Origin: a bacterium 1XD42-76
GTDB lineage: Bacteria; Bacillota; Clostridia; Lachnospirales; Lachnospiraceae
Direction of reading: 5' to 3'
Assembly: GCA_009917545.1 (NCBI GenBank)
Contig: QZDW01000008.1
Location: forward strand, 107,315-171,314
DNA length: 64,000 nt
The translations under genes and the position numbers were made by a program. This document shows, one piece after another, positions 33,657-41,664 of this stretch. The stretch's first letter is position 1, and every line of letters begins with the position of its first letter. The notes beneath the pieces are model-generated. The model was not told the origin of the DNA and did no database searches. It saw only the letters and a program-made list of their open reading frames with translations.

Positions 33657-36263
33657 ATGGCGAAATTTGAGAACAGAAATGAAATCCTGTATCCGCTTGG
33701 CGTAACGCAGGCAAATGATGAAACGGTTATATTGGTGGAAGCAGAGGCAGAGGAGGTAAAGCTTCTTTTATTCCGTGCAGGTGAGGACGAGCCCAGCGGG
33801 ATACGAAGCTTTCGTAAGGAGGAACGGGTCGGGAATGTCTGGTCGATGACGATAAAGGACTGCGACTTCGGGCAGACGGAATATCAGATTGAGGCGGATG
33901 GGAACGTATTTGTGGAACCATGTGCGAGAAAAATCACGGGACGGGAACAATGGGCCGATGCTTTCCGCCGGGAGAGCGCTGTGAGGGCCAGCATGGCGTC
34001 CCAGCTCTTTGACTGGGAAAACGACAGCCGGCCGGAGCTTCCCTATTCTGACATGATTTTATACCGTCTGCATGCCAGGGGATTTACCAGACATGCCTCT
34101 TCCGGGGTAAAACATATGGGGACGTTCGCAGGAATTACGGAGAAAATCCCTTATCTTAAGAATCTGGGAGTGACCTCGATCGAGCTGCTCCCGGTTACGG
34201 AATTTAATGAGATCATGGAACCGGACAGGAGAGCAGCCGTGGGTGCTGTACCAGAGAGAGGCTGCAGGAGAGAAATACCAACGACAGCATGCGTCAAAAG
34301 TGAGGCAGAGCCGACAGGCAGAAAAGAGATGCCAGAGCCGGCAGATGGGAAGAGTGCATCAGAAGCAACATACAAGAAGGACATACCAAAGCCGGCAGAT
34401 GGGAAGCGTGTATCAGAGGCAGCATGCAGGAAAGATATACCGGAGCCGGCAAATGGGAAAGGCATATCAGGGCATATCAGTGACAACAGCATACGGGTGA
34501 ATTATTGGGGCTATGCGCCCTCTTTTCTGTTTGCGCTCAAGGCTTCCTACGGGGCGCAGGTGGAGATGACCCCAGAGGAAGAATTTAAGACACTGGTAAA
34601 ATGCCTGCACAGGGAAGCGATGGAGTGCCTTGTGGAAATTTATTTCACAGGAAAGGAACCGCCCGGACTTGTTTTAACCGTCCTGCGCTACTGGGTACAG
34701 GAATATCATGTGGACGGATTTCACATTTCCGGCCATGCGCCGCTTGCCATGATCGCGGCCGACCCTTTTCTAAAGGGTGTGAAGCTTCTGGCTGACGGGT
34801 GGGAGGGGGTCATGGCGGACCGGCCGGGCCGGGGCTATCTGGCGCCGGGAGAGGGAACGGTGACGGTGCGGGAAAAGCATCTGGCAGAATGCGGCAGCCG
34901 CTTTAAGGAGGACATGCGGCGTTTCCTGAAAGGCGACGAGGGGATGGTGACAGCACTGGCCTTTCACAGCCGGAGGAATCCCCCGGATTTCGGGGTGATT
35001 AACTATATGGCAGATACGAATGGCTTTACGATGATGGATATGGTGTCATATGACAGGAAGCATAATGAAAAGAACGGAGAAAATAACCGCGATGGGAGCG
35101 ACTATAACGCCTCCTGGAACTGCGGGGCGGAAGGGCCGACCAGAAAGAAAAAGGTTCTGCGGCTCCGCAGGCGTCAGCTCCGCAACGCCTTTCTTCTGCT
35201 GTTTTTAAGCCAGGGGGCGCCGATGATTCTGGCAGGCGACGAGTTTGGCAATTCACAGTCTGGCAACAATAATGCATATTGCCAGGATAATGAGATTTCC
35301 TGGCTTGACTGGAAGCTTTTGGAGACGAATGCGGATCTGTACCGGTTTGTCCGGCATCTGATTGCCTTCCGCAGGCGGCACCGCATTTTCCATATGGAAT
35401 ACGAGCCGCGCATCATGGACTACAGAGCCTGCGGCCGTCCCGATATTTCGTATCATGGTGAAAATGCCTGGCGTCCGGTATATGAGGGATATTGCAGGCA
35501 GCTTGGCATTCTTTACTGGGGGCCCTATGCGCGAAAAGATGATGGCAGTGAGGATGACACATTTTATGTGGTCTACAACATGCACTGGGAGCCCCATGTA
35601 TTCGGCTTGCCGCGCCTTCCGAAGGGTGAGCTCTGGCATACAGTATTTGATACATCAAAGGAAGGCGCAGATGGATATTACAGAGAAGGGGAGGAGCCAG
35701 TATTGAAAAATCAGGTTCATGCGGTAATTCCGCCGCGGAGTATTAAGGTGTTCTGCAGTAAAAAGGGGAGCGGCTATTATGTTTATGAAACTCCAGTCGG
35801 TGAATTGACGATATGCTGCCGGGAGGCGGCGGTAACAGGAGTCTATTTTGGGCGCGTGATTCCAGAAGGAGAAGATATAAAGGAAGTGCGGACGGAGCTG
35901 TCGGATAAGACATTTTCCCAGCTGATGGAATATTTTGAAGGAACGCGTACACAATTTGACCTGCCAATTCTCATGGAGGGCACAGAATTTCAGAAAAAGG
36001 TCTGGAAAGCGCTTCAGACGATTCCATATGGTGAGACAAGAAATTATAAGGAAATCGCCGTGATGGCGGGAAATGAAAAGGCAGCCAGGGCTGTAGGGAT
36101 GGCCAATAATAAGAACCCGATTTCGATCATTGTACCCTGCCACCGTGTAATCGGGGCGAACGGCACAATGGTGGGATATGGTGGAGGCCTTGATGTCAAA
36201 AAACGGCTTCTGGCTCTCGAACAGGCGCACAAGGCGCAGAACGAAGGCACGCAGCCAGGATAA
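33657..36263 (+). CDS. Catalytically degenerate GlgX-like protein fused to O6-alkylguanine-DNA alkyltransferase
   Basis: An 868-residue fusion. Residues 1-700 follow the plan of the debranching enzyme at 8631-10766 (RLHARGFTRHASSGVKHMGTF, DEFGNSQSGNNNAYCQDNEISWLDW), but every catalytic motif is lost: region I is VEIYFTG, region II is DGFHISGHA without the Asp nucleophile, region III is ADGWE without the acid Glu, region IV is MADTNG without the HD pair. An 18-residue repeat (PADGK type) is inserted at about 210-275. Residues about 707-860 are a complete MGMT/Ogt domain with IPYGETRNYKEIA and active-site Cys828 in VPCHRV. There is no separate start for the repair domain. The ATG at 33657 has GGGGGA upstream. 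Confidence 0.88.
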   Translation: MAKFENRNEILYPLGVTQANDETVILVEAEAEEVKLLLFRAGEDEPSGIRSFRKEERVGNVWSMTIKDCDFGQTEYQIEADGNVFVEPCARKITGREQWADAFRRESAVRASMASQLFDWENDSRPELPYSDMILYRLHARGFTRHASSGVKHMGTFAGITEKIPYLKNLGVTSIELLPVTEFNEIMEPDRRAAVGAVPERGCRREIPTTACVKSEAEPTGRKEMPEPADGKSASEATYKKDIPKPADGKRVSEAACRKDIPEPANGKGISGHISDNSIRVNYWGYAPSFLFALKASYGAQVEMTPEEEFKTLVKCLHREAMECLVEIYFTGKEPPGLVLTVLRYWVQEYHVDGFHISGHAPLAMIAADPFLKGVKLLADGWEGVMADRPGRGYLAPGEGTVTVREKHLAECGSRFKEDMRRFLKGDEGMVTALAFHSRRNPPDFGVINYMADTNGFTMMDMVSYDRKHNEKNGENNRDGSDYNASWNCGAEGPTRKKKVLRLRRRQLRNAFLLLFLSQGAPMILAGDEFGNSQSGNNNAYCQDNEISWLDWKLLETNADLYRFVRHLIAFRRRHRIFHMEYEPRIMDYRACGRPDISYHGENAWRPVYEGYCRQLGILYWGPYARKDDGSEDDTFYVVYNMHWEPHVFGLPRLPKGELWHTVFDTSKEGADGYYREGEEPVLKNQVHAVIPPRSIKVFCSKKGSGYYVYETPVGELTICCREAAVTGVYFGRVIPEGEDIKEVRTELSDKTFSQLMEYFEGTRTQFDLPILMEGTEFQKKVWKALQTIPYGETRNYKEIAVMAGNEKAARAVGMANNKNPISIIVPCHRVIGANGTMVGYGGGLDVKKRLLALEQAHKAQNEGTQPG
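34283..34475 (+). repeat. 54-bp in-frame tandem repeat inside the fusion gene
   Basis: GCCGGCAGATGGGAAG recurs at 34337, 34391 and (slightly changed) 34445, a 54-base period, with a more diverged copy before. Each unit encodes 18 residues of the type KDIPEPADGKxxSEAxxR. It replaces the part of the barrel between NEIMEPD and NYWGYAP. Confidence 0.85.
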
Positions 36264-36297
36264 ACGGCTGTCTGCCTCCGCCTCCTGTCTGCCGGCA

Positions 36298-36777
36298 TTA
36301 ATCCGGATAGATCAGATGTTCGTCGGTAATGTTCTCGAGTATTTCGTCATAGAATTTTCCTGCCAGACGTTTGGTGACTGGAAGGTTCATATCAAGGTAG
36401 TTGCCGCAGTCTCTGGCAGAGGCCCCCGGAACCTCCCCTTCAAAATCCCGGATAAAGAGGAACATCTCCTGCATGAGCGGAACGATATCGGCAGATTCAT
36501 AGTCACCGGTCAGGAGCAGGCAAAAGCCGGTACGGCAGCCCATCGGGCCGAAATAGAGCACCTTGTCCTTATATACACGGTGATTCCTGAGAAATGTGGC
36601 GCCCAGATGTTCTATTGTGTGGATCTCAGCTGTATTGATGACGGGTTCCTGATTGGGACGGGTCATGCGGATGTCAAAGGTGGTAACGTGTGTATCGCCT
36701 GCTGTGTCGCGTCTGGAAACATAGATTCCCGGCAGCAGCTTCAGGTGATTGATTGTAAAACTGGAGATTTTTTCCAT
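36298..36777 (-). CDS. luxS: S-ribosylhomocysteine lyase
   Basis: A 159-residue LuxS. Metal ligands His53 and His57 in HTIEHLGATFLRN and Cys124 in RDCGNYL, with catalytic Cys81 in GPMGCRTGF. It splits S-ribosylhomocysteine to homocysteine and DPD, the AI-2 precursor, in the methyl cycle. The start at 36777 has AAGGATGG upstream. It faces the end of the fusion gene. Confidence 0.96.
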   Translation of the reverse strand: MEKISSFTINHLKLLPGIYVSRRDTAGDTHVTTFDIRMTRPNQEPVINTAEIHTIEHLGATFLRNHRVYKDKVLYFGPMGCRTGFCLLLTGDYESADIVPLMQEMFLFIRDFEGEVPGASARDCGNYLDMNLPVTKRLAGKFYDEILENITDEHLIYPD

Positions 36778-36948
36778 ATGTATCCATCCTTTCCTGGCGC
36801 TCCGGCCAGTACGTTCCGGGCTTCTGCCGCCTGCCGCAGGCATAATCTGCAGGAGCCGGGAGAGCTGTATGGGAGCATATGCGCCATAGACGGCGCGTTA
36901 ATATCATTATATCTGCAAAGTGTGTGGGAGACAAGCAAAAATTATCAC

Positions 36949-36977
36949 TTGTATCATTTTCCAAATTGTACTATAAT
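36949..36977 (+). promoter_or_regulatory. Promoter of trpS
   Basis: TTGTAT (36949-36954), 17-base spacer, TATAAT (36972-36977). The leader to the ATG at 37023 is only about 40 bases, too short for a T-box. Confidence 0.75.
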
Positions 36978-37022
36978 GAGAAAGAAACATGCACAAAGAA
37001 ACAAGACAAGAGGTGGCAATCA

Positions 37023-38027
37023 ATGCTTGACGGCAAAAAGACTTTATTCAGCGGAATGCAGGCGACGGGGAATCTGACACTGGGGAATTATCTGGGTGCA
37101 CTGAAGAACTGGGTCAGCATTTCCGACAACTACCAGACCTTTTACTGTGTAGTGGACATGCACTCCATCACGATCCGGCAGGATCCGGCGGAGCTCAGGA
37201 AGCGCGCGAGAACGCTGCTCATGCTGTATATCGCGGCAGGCCTTGATCCTGAGAAGAACTGTATTTATTATCAATCCCACGTGTCCGGCCATGCGGAGCT
37301 GACGTGGATTCTCAACTGCTTTACGTATATGGGCGAGCTGAACCGCATGACGCAGTTCAAGGATAAGGCGGCAAAGCATGCTGATAATATCAATTCAGGC
37401 CTCTTTACGTATCCGGTACTGATGGCAGCCGATATTTTGCTGTTCCAGGCTGATGTAGTGCCGGTGGGAATCGACCAGATGCAGCATTTGGAGCTGACAA
37501 GAGATATTGCCATCCGTTTTAATAATCTGTTCGGGGATGTGTTTACGGTTCCTGAGGCCTATATCGGCAAGACGGGAGCCAAGATCATGAGCCTTCAGAA
37601 CCCGGAGAAGAAGATGTCCAAGTCGGACGAGAACCCCAATGGCAGTATTTACCTGATGGACGATATGGATACTGTTATCCGCAAATGCAAACGTGCTGTG
37701 ACGGATTCAGAGGGATGCGTCCGCTACTGTGACGGGCAGCCGGGAGTGAAGAACCTGATTGATATTTACTGCTCCTGCACCGGGAAAGCGCCGGCGGAAG
37801 TGGAACGCGAATTTGACGGCAGGGGATATGGTGAGTTTAAAATGGCGGTCGGCGAGGCGGTTGTTTCTATCTTAAAGCCTCTCCAGGAACGTTTTGCAGA
37901 ATTATCGCAGGATAAGGTCTACATTGACAGAATGATTAAAGAAAATGCAGAAAAAGCGACCTATTTTTCCAACAAGACCCTGAGAAAGGTACAGAAGAAG
38001 GTAGGATTTCCGGAACGGATCCGATAG
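37023..38027 (+). CDS. trpS: Tryptophan-tRNA ligase
   Basis: A 334-residue class I synthetase with the HIGH-like TGNLTLGNYLGA, a GIDQ(M)QHLELTRDIA block and KKMSKSDEN (KMSKS loop). Length is normal. The start at 37023 follows AAGAGGTGG. It is monocistronic, with a hairpin after it and a short duplicate of its own last codons about 120 bases downstream. Confidence 0.96.
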   Translation: MLDGKKTLFSGMQATGNLTLGNYLGALKNWVSISDNYQTFYCVVDMHSITIRQDPAELRKRARTLLMLYIAAGLDPEKNCIYYQSHVSGHAELTWILNCFTYMGELNRMTQFKDKAAKHADNINSGLFTYPVLMAADILLFQADVVPVGIDQMQHLELTRDIAIRFNNLFGDVFTVPEAYIGKTGAKIMSLQNPEKKMSKSDENPNGSIYLMDDMDTVIRKCKRAVTDSEGCVRYCDGQPGVKNLIDIYCSCTGKAPAEVEREFDGRGYGEFKMAVGEAVVSILKPLQERFAELSQDKVYIDRMIKENAEKATYFSNKTLRKVQKKVGFPERIR

Positions 38028-38073
38028 GCTTGCGTATTTACTGCGCGAACCGTATGAAATATGGAGCTGGAGA

Positions 38074-38117
38074 GCAAAAATCCCATTGCCGCAGGCAATC
38101 AGAAATGGATTTTTGCC
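38074..38117 (+). terminator. Hairpin downstream of trpS
   Basis: GCAAAAATCC pairs with GGATTTTTGC and an inner ATTGCC-gca-GGCAAT stem completes it. The inner stem resembles the head of the dispersed repeat. Confidence 0.6.
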
Positions 38118-38146
38118 ATGACAGTGGAGGAATCGGAACTGTTATG

Positions 38147-38168
38147 GGATTTCCGGAACGGATCCGAT
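38147..38168 (+). repeat. 22-bp duplicate of the trpS 3-prime end
   Basis: The 22 bases at 38004-38025, the last coding bases of trpS, recur without mismatch at 38147-38168, just upstream of the ribosome-binding site of the next gene. Confidence 0.85.
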
Positions 38169-38188
38169 CGGTTTCTTAAGGAGGGCTT

Positions 38189-39088
38189 ATGAAGCTGCTT
38201 TCATATAAGGTGGACAGAAAGGAATTTCTGGGGATACTGAATGAAGATGAGACGTGGGTATATCCGATTACAGCAGCCGGTATGGAGTACCCCTCCATGC
38301 TGGATATAATCAAGGAGATCGGGGCGTCTGAAAAGGAGATGCTGGCGCATATTCAGGCACGCCCCCCGTATGAAGTGATGGGAGCGGCTCCGATCAGTGA
38401 TATCAGGATTCTTTCCCCAATTCCGGTCCCTGAGCAGGACATTATCTGCCTGGGTATCAATTACGAGGCGCATGCCAGGGAATCGGCGAGATTTCAGAAG
38501 GAATCCTTTGAGAAACCGGAGGCGGCAATATACTTTTCCAAACGTGTGAACCGCACGGTAGACCCGGACGGCGCGATCCCGGCCCACCGGGACCTGACAA
38601 ATCAGCTTGACTATGAGGCCGAGCTGGCAGTGATTATCGGTAAAGATGCAAAGGACGTCCCGGCAGAAGCCGCGAAAAATTATATTTTCGGATATACGAT
38701 CATGAACGACGTGAGCGCAAGGGATGTACAGACAGGACACAAGCAGTGGTATTTTGGAAAAAGCCTGGATGGCTTTACTCCTCTGGGCCCCTGTATCCTG
38801 ACAGTGGAATCGGTGGAATTCCCGCCAAAGCTTAAAATACAGTCCAGAGTCAACGGAGAGCTGCGGCAGGACTCCGGCACAGAATGCTTCATACACGGAA
38901 TCGGAGAGATCATTGCCGAACTGAGCAGAGGAATGACCTTGAAGGCCGGCACCATTATCGCAACAGGCACGCCCGCAGGAGTGGGCATGGGATTTGAGCC
39001 GCCCAGATTTTTACAGCCGGGCGATGTGGTGGAATGTATCATTGAAGGAATCGGTACGCTGAAGAATACGGTCAGCGACGGAAAATAA
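38189..39088 (+). CDS. Fumarylacetoacetate hydrolase (FAH) family enzyme
   Basis: A 299-residue FAH-superfamily protein. The metal-binding core is present: CLGINYEAHA, EAAIYFSKRVNRTVDP, DYEAELAVIIGKDAKDV, NDVSARDVQ and TGTPAGVGMG. Such enzymes hydrolyse or decarboxylate 2-keto acids or hydroxymuconate-like compounds; the substrate cannot be decided. AAGGAGG precedes the ATG. It ends at a terminator just upstream of larB and is probably a separate unit. Confidence 0.88.
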   Translation: MKLLSYKVDRKEFLGILNEDETWVYPITAAGMEYPSMLDIIKEIGASEKEMLAHIQARPPYEVMGAAPISDIRILSPIPVPEQDIICLGINYEAHARESARFQKESFEKPEAAIYFSKRVNRTVDPDGAIPAHRDLTNQLDYEAELAVIIGKDAKDVPAEAAKNYIFGYTIMNDVSARDVQTGHKQWYFGKSLDGFTPLGPCILTVESVEFPPKLKIQSRVNGELRQDSGTECFIHGIGEIIAELSRGMTLKAGTIIATGTPAGVGMGFEPPRFLQPGDVVECIIEGIGTLKNTVSDGK

Positions 39089-39101
39089 CATAACCATAAT
39101 T

Positions 39102-39155
39102 GCCATGAAGGGAATTGAGCCGTGAAAAGCCGGCTGTTCTTTTCATGGCTTTTTT
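39102..39155 (+). terminator. Terminator of the FAH-family gene
   Basis: GCCATGAA (39102-39109) pairs with TTCATGGC (39142-39149), followed by six T. Confidence 0.7.
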
Positions 39156-39188
39156 GGTCTGTATGTGGAAACAGTAAGGAGAGACAGA

Positions 39189-39977
39189 ATGATGGAAAAT
39201 GTGAGAGATATGCTGGGGCGTGTGGCAGCAGGAGAGCTTTCTGTGGATGAGGCAGTGCTGATGTTAAAAAAGGAGCCGTTTACTCAGGCTGGTTTTGACG
39301 ACCTTGGATTTGCCAAGCTGGATACGCACAGGAAACTGCGGCAGGGCGTGGCAGAGGTGATCTACGGAGCGGGAAAGACAGCAGAGCAGATCGCCGGTAT
39401 CATAGAAGCCATGAAAAAGCGGGGGCAGGAAATCGTCCTCATAACAAGAATGGCTCCTGAAAAAGCGGCGCAGGTGGAAAAACTTCTGACAGACACACTG
39501 CCAGACTGCGGCGGATTCCATTACCATAAAGATGCGGGGATCGGAATCTGCGGAAATTTTCCGGCCAAAGACGGAGTGGGGCGCATTGTTGTCGCTACCG
39601 GCGGCACGAGTGATATCCCGGTGGCAGAGGAAGCGGCGCTGACAGCAGAAGCGCTGGGGAATGAAGTGGAACGCCTGTATGATGTGGGCGTAGCCGGACT
39701 TCACCGGCTGGTATCCCACATGGATGCAATCATGAGCGCCCGCGTGATTATTGCAATCGCAGGCATGGAGGGGGCGCTGGCCAGCGTGATCGGCGGTTTG
39801 GCCGACTGTCCTGTCATAGCGGTTCCCACAAGTGTGGGCTATGGCGCATCCTTTCACGGCGTTTCGGCGCTGTTTTCTATGCTTAATTCGTGTGCCAGTG
39901 GAATCAGTGTTGTGAATATCGACAATGGCTTCGGAGCCGGTTATCTGGCGAGCATGATTAACCACCTGAGGGGATAA
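39189..39977 (+). CDS. larB: Nickel-pincer cofactor biosynthesis protein LarB
   Basis: A 262-residue LarB. The C-terminal PurE-like domain carries VVATGGTSDIPVAEEAA, DVGVAGLHRL and IAIAGMEGALASVIGGL...PTSVGYGASF, the family signature. LarB carboxylates and hydrolyses nicotinic acid adenine dinucleotide as the first step toward the nickel-pincer nucleotide used by lactate racemase LarA and related enzymes. The start at 39189 has AAGGAG; an ATG at 39165 lies in the terminator tail. larC follows after about 96 bases; larE and larA are not in the window. Confidence 0.93.
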   Translation: MMENVRDMLGRVAAGELSVDEAVLMLKKEPFTQAGFDDLGFAKLDTHRKLRQGVAEVIYGAGKTAEQIAGIIEAMKKRGQEIVLITRMAPEKAAQVEKLLTDTLPDCGGFHYHKDAGIGICGNFPAKDGVGRIVVATGGTSDIPVAEEAALTAEALGNEVERLYDVGVAGLHRLVSHMDAIMSARVIIAIAGMEGALASVIGGLADCPVIAVPTSVGYGASFHGVSALFSMLNSCASGISVVNIDNGFGAGYLASMINHLRG

Positions 39978-40073
39978 GACATCCGGAACCGGATATTTTT
40001 GCCCATTGAGGCATTTAAGACGGAATGCCGGGATTATTTTACATTTGGAAGAAAACGGAGGAATGAAACGACG

Positions 40074-41516
40074 ATGAGAACACTTTATCTGGACTGTGGA
40101 ATGGGGGCCGCTGGGGATATGCTGATGGCGGCGCTGCTGGAGCTCTGCCCTGAGAAAAAAGAAGCTTTTCTTGCGCGGATGAATGCGCTGGGCCTTCCCG
40201 GAGTAACGGTGGAGGCAGAGCCATCTGTCAAATGCGGGATAACGGGAACACATATGAAGGTGACGGTTTTCGGCGATGAAGAGGAGAGCGCGGATGTTAA
40301 GGATGGTATTTCCTTCAGCGAAAATGCCGGAATCCACGGCCACGGGCATGTGCATGAGGAGTCGGGCCATGAGCACGGTCATGCCCACAGCTACGAAGAA
40401 TGCGGGCACACTCATGAGGAACCGGGCCATGAGCACGGTCATGCCCACAGCCACGAAGAATGCGGGCACACTCATGAAGAGTCAGGCCATGAGCACGGCC
40501 ATCATCACGGCCACGGCCATAGCCACGGTGGAGCCGGCCGTCACCATCATGCAGACATGGCGGGAATTTCTCATATTATTTCCCATCTGGACCTGCCGGA
40601 GGCTGTACGGGAAAATATGACAGCCGTCTATGCTCTGATCGCAGAGGCGGAGGCCCATGCACATGAAAAACCTGTAGATGAGATTCATTTTCATGAGGTG
40701 GGTACGGCGGACGCGATTGCCGATATCGCAGGCGTCTGCCTCCTGATGTACGAGCTGGGTGTGGAGCAGGTATTTGCTTCGCCGGTTCATGTGGGGAGCG
40801 GCCATGTGCACTGCGCCCACGGAATTCTGCCGGTTCCTGCTCCGGCAACCGCGCATATTCTGCAGGGCGTGCCCGTCTACAGTACGGAGGTCAGGGGAGA
40901 GCTCTGTACCCCGACCGGAGCGGCGCTCCTCAAACATTTTGTAAAGGAATTCCGTGAAATGCCGGTTATGACGCTCCAGCGGACCGGATACGGGATGGGG
41001 AAAAAGGAATTTGAGCGGGCAAACTGTGTGCGCGCCATGCTGGGAGAGACAGCAGAGAGCGGCAGCGAGATCATTGAGCTTTCCTGCAATCTGGACGATA
41101 TGACGCCGGAGCTCATCGGTTTTGCACAGGAAGCCCTGTTCCAGGCAGGTGCACTGGAGGTCTATACCGTCCCGGCAGGGATGAAAAAGAGCCGTCCCGG
41201 TACGCTTCTTACGTGTATGTGCAGGCTGGAGGACAGGGAGGCGATGGTAGGGCTTTTATTCCGCCATACCACGACATTAGGCATCCGCGAGCATGTGACG
41301 AGGCGCTACACATTAAAAAGGAAAGTGACGGAGATTCCGACGCCCTATGGTCCGGTCAGGCAGAAACTGTCCGAGGGCTACGGGGTGCGGCGCTGCAAGC
41401 TGGAATACGAGGATTTGGCCCGTATTGCCCGCGAACAGGGAATGTCCATCGAGGAGGTAAGAAATGCGGCTGCTGAAACGCTCCCGGGTTTATGCAGCAG
41501 CGGCAAAAATGGTTGA
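40074..41516 (+). CDS. larC: Nickel-pincer cofactor biosynthesis protein LarC, His-rich
   Basis: A 480-residue cyclometallase that inserts nickel into the pincer nucleotide using CTP. LYLDCGMGAAGDML begins it; DEIHFHEVGTADAIADIAG, GSGHVHCAHGILPVPAPATA and the C-terminal NLDDMTPELIG and MKKSRPGTLL blocks are typical. Lactobacillus splits this gene into larC1/larC2 joined by frameshifting; here it is one uninterrupted frame. Residues about 84-165 are an extended histidine-rich insertion that probably binds nickel. GGAGG precedes the ATG at 40074. Confidence 0.93.
   Translation: MRTLYLDCGMGAAGDMLMAALLELCPEKKEAFLARMNALGLPGVTVEAEPSVKCGITGTHMKVTVFGDEEESADVKDGISFSENAGIHGHGHVHEESGHEHGHAHSYEECGHTHEEPGHEHGHAHSHEECGHTHEESGHEHGHHHGHGHSHGGAGRHHHADMAGISHIISHLDLPEAVRENMTAVYALIAEAEAHAHEKPVDEIHFHEVGTADAIADIAGVCLLMYELGVEQVFASPVHVGSGHVHCAHGILPVPAPATAHILQGVPVYSTEVRGELCTPTGAALLKHFVKEFREMPVMTLQRTGYGMGKKEFERANCVRAMLGETAESGSEIIELSCNLDDMTPELIGFAQEALFQAGALEVYTVPAGMKKSRPGTLLTCMCRLEDREAMVGLLFRHTTTLGIREHVTRRYTLKRKVTEIPTPYGPVRQKLSEGYGVRRCKLEYEDLARIAREQGMSIEEVRNAAAETLPGLCSSGKNG
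40357..40505 (+). repeat. 60-bp tandem repeat encoding the LarC His-rich segment
   Basis: Exactly 60-base units, about 2.4 copies, encode GHEHGHAHSxEECGHTHEE-type 20-residue repeats. Near-identity at DNA level indicates recent duplication and likely length variation between strains. Confidence 0.9.
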
Positions 41517-41664
41517 CAGGTGCGGGGGGATGATGTAAAATCATAGCAGTTTCAATGGTTTAAGGCAGTGTGCGGCTATGGTGGAATCCATCTGTGCACA
41601 CCCTAGTATGCTGTCTTTGGCTGTGGAGACAAAAAGAATAATATAGAAACAGGAGTTGATTTTT

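Noticed and set aside
35765..35800. Separate start for the alkyltransferase domain at an internal ATG near 35779
   Set aside because: That ATG is in another frame and closes after eight codons; the domain is only readable as part of the long frame.
37000..37023. T-box riboswitch before trpS
   Set aside because: The promoter leaves only about 40 bases of leader, far too short.
38074..38117. Eighth copy of the dispersed repeat
   Set aside because: Only the small inner stem resembles the repeat head; the rest of the element is missing, so I call it a terminator hairpin.
40357..40505. Regular 60-bp repeats as a CRISPR or a regulatory array
   Set aside because: They are in frame within larC and encode a His-rich metal-binding segment.
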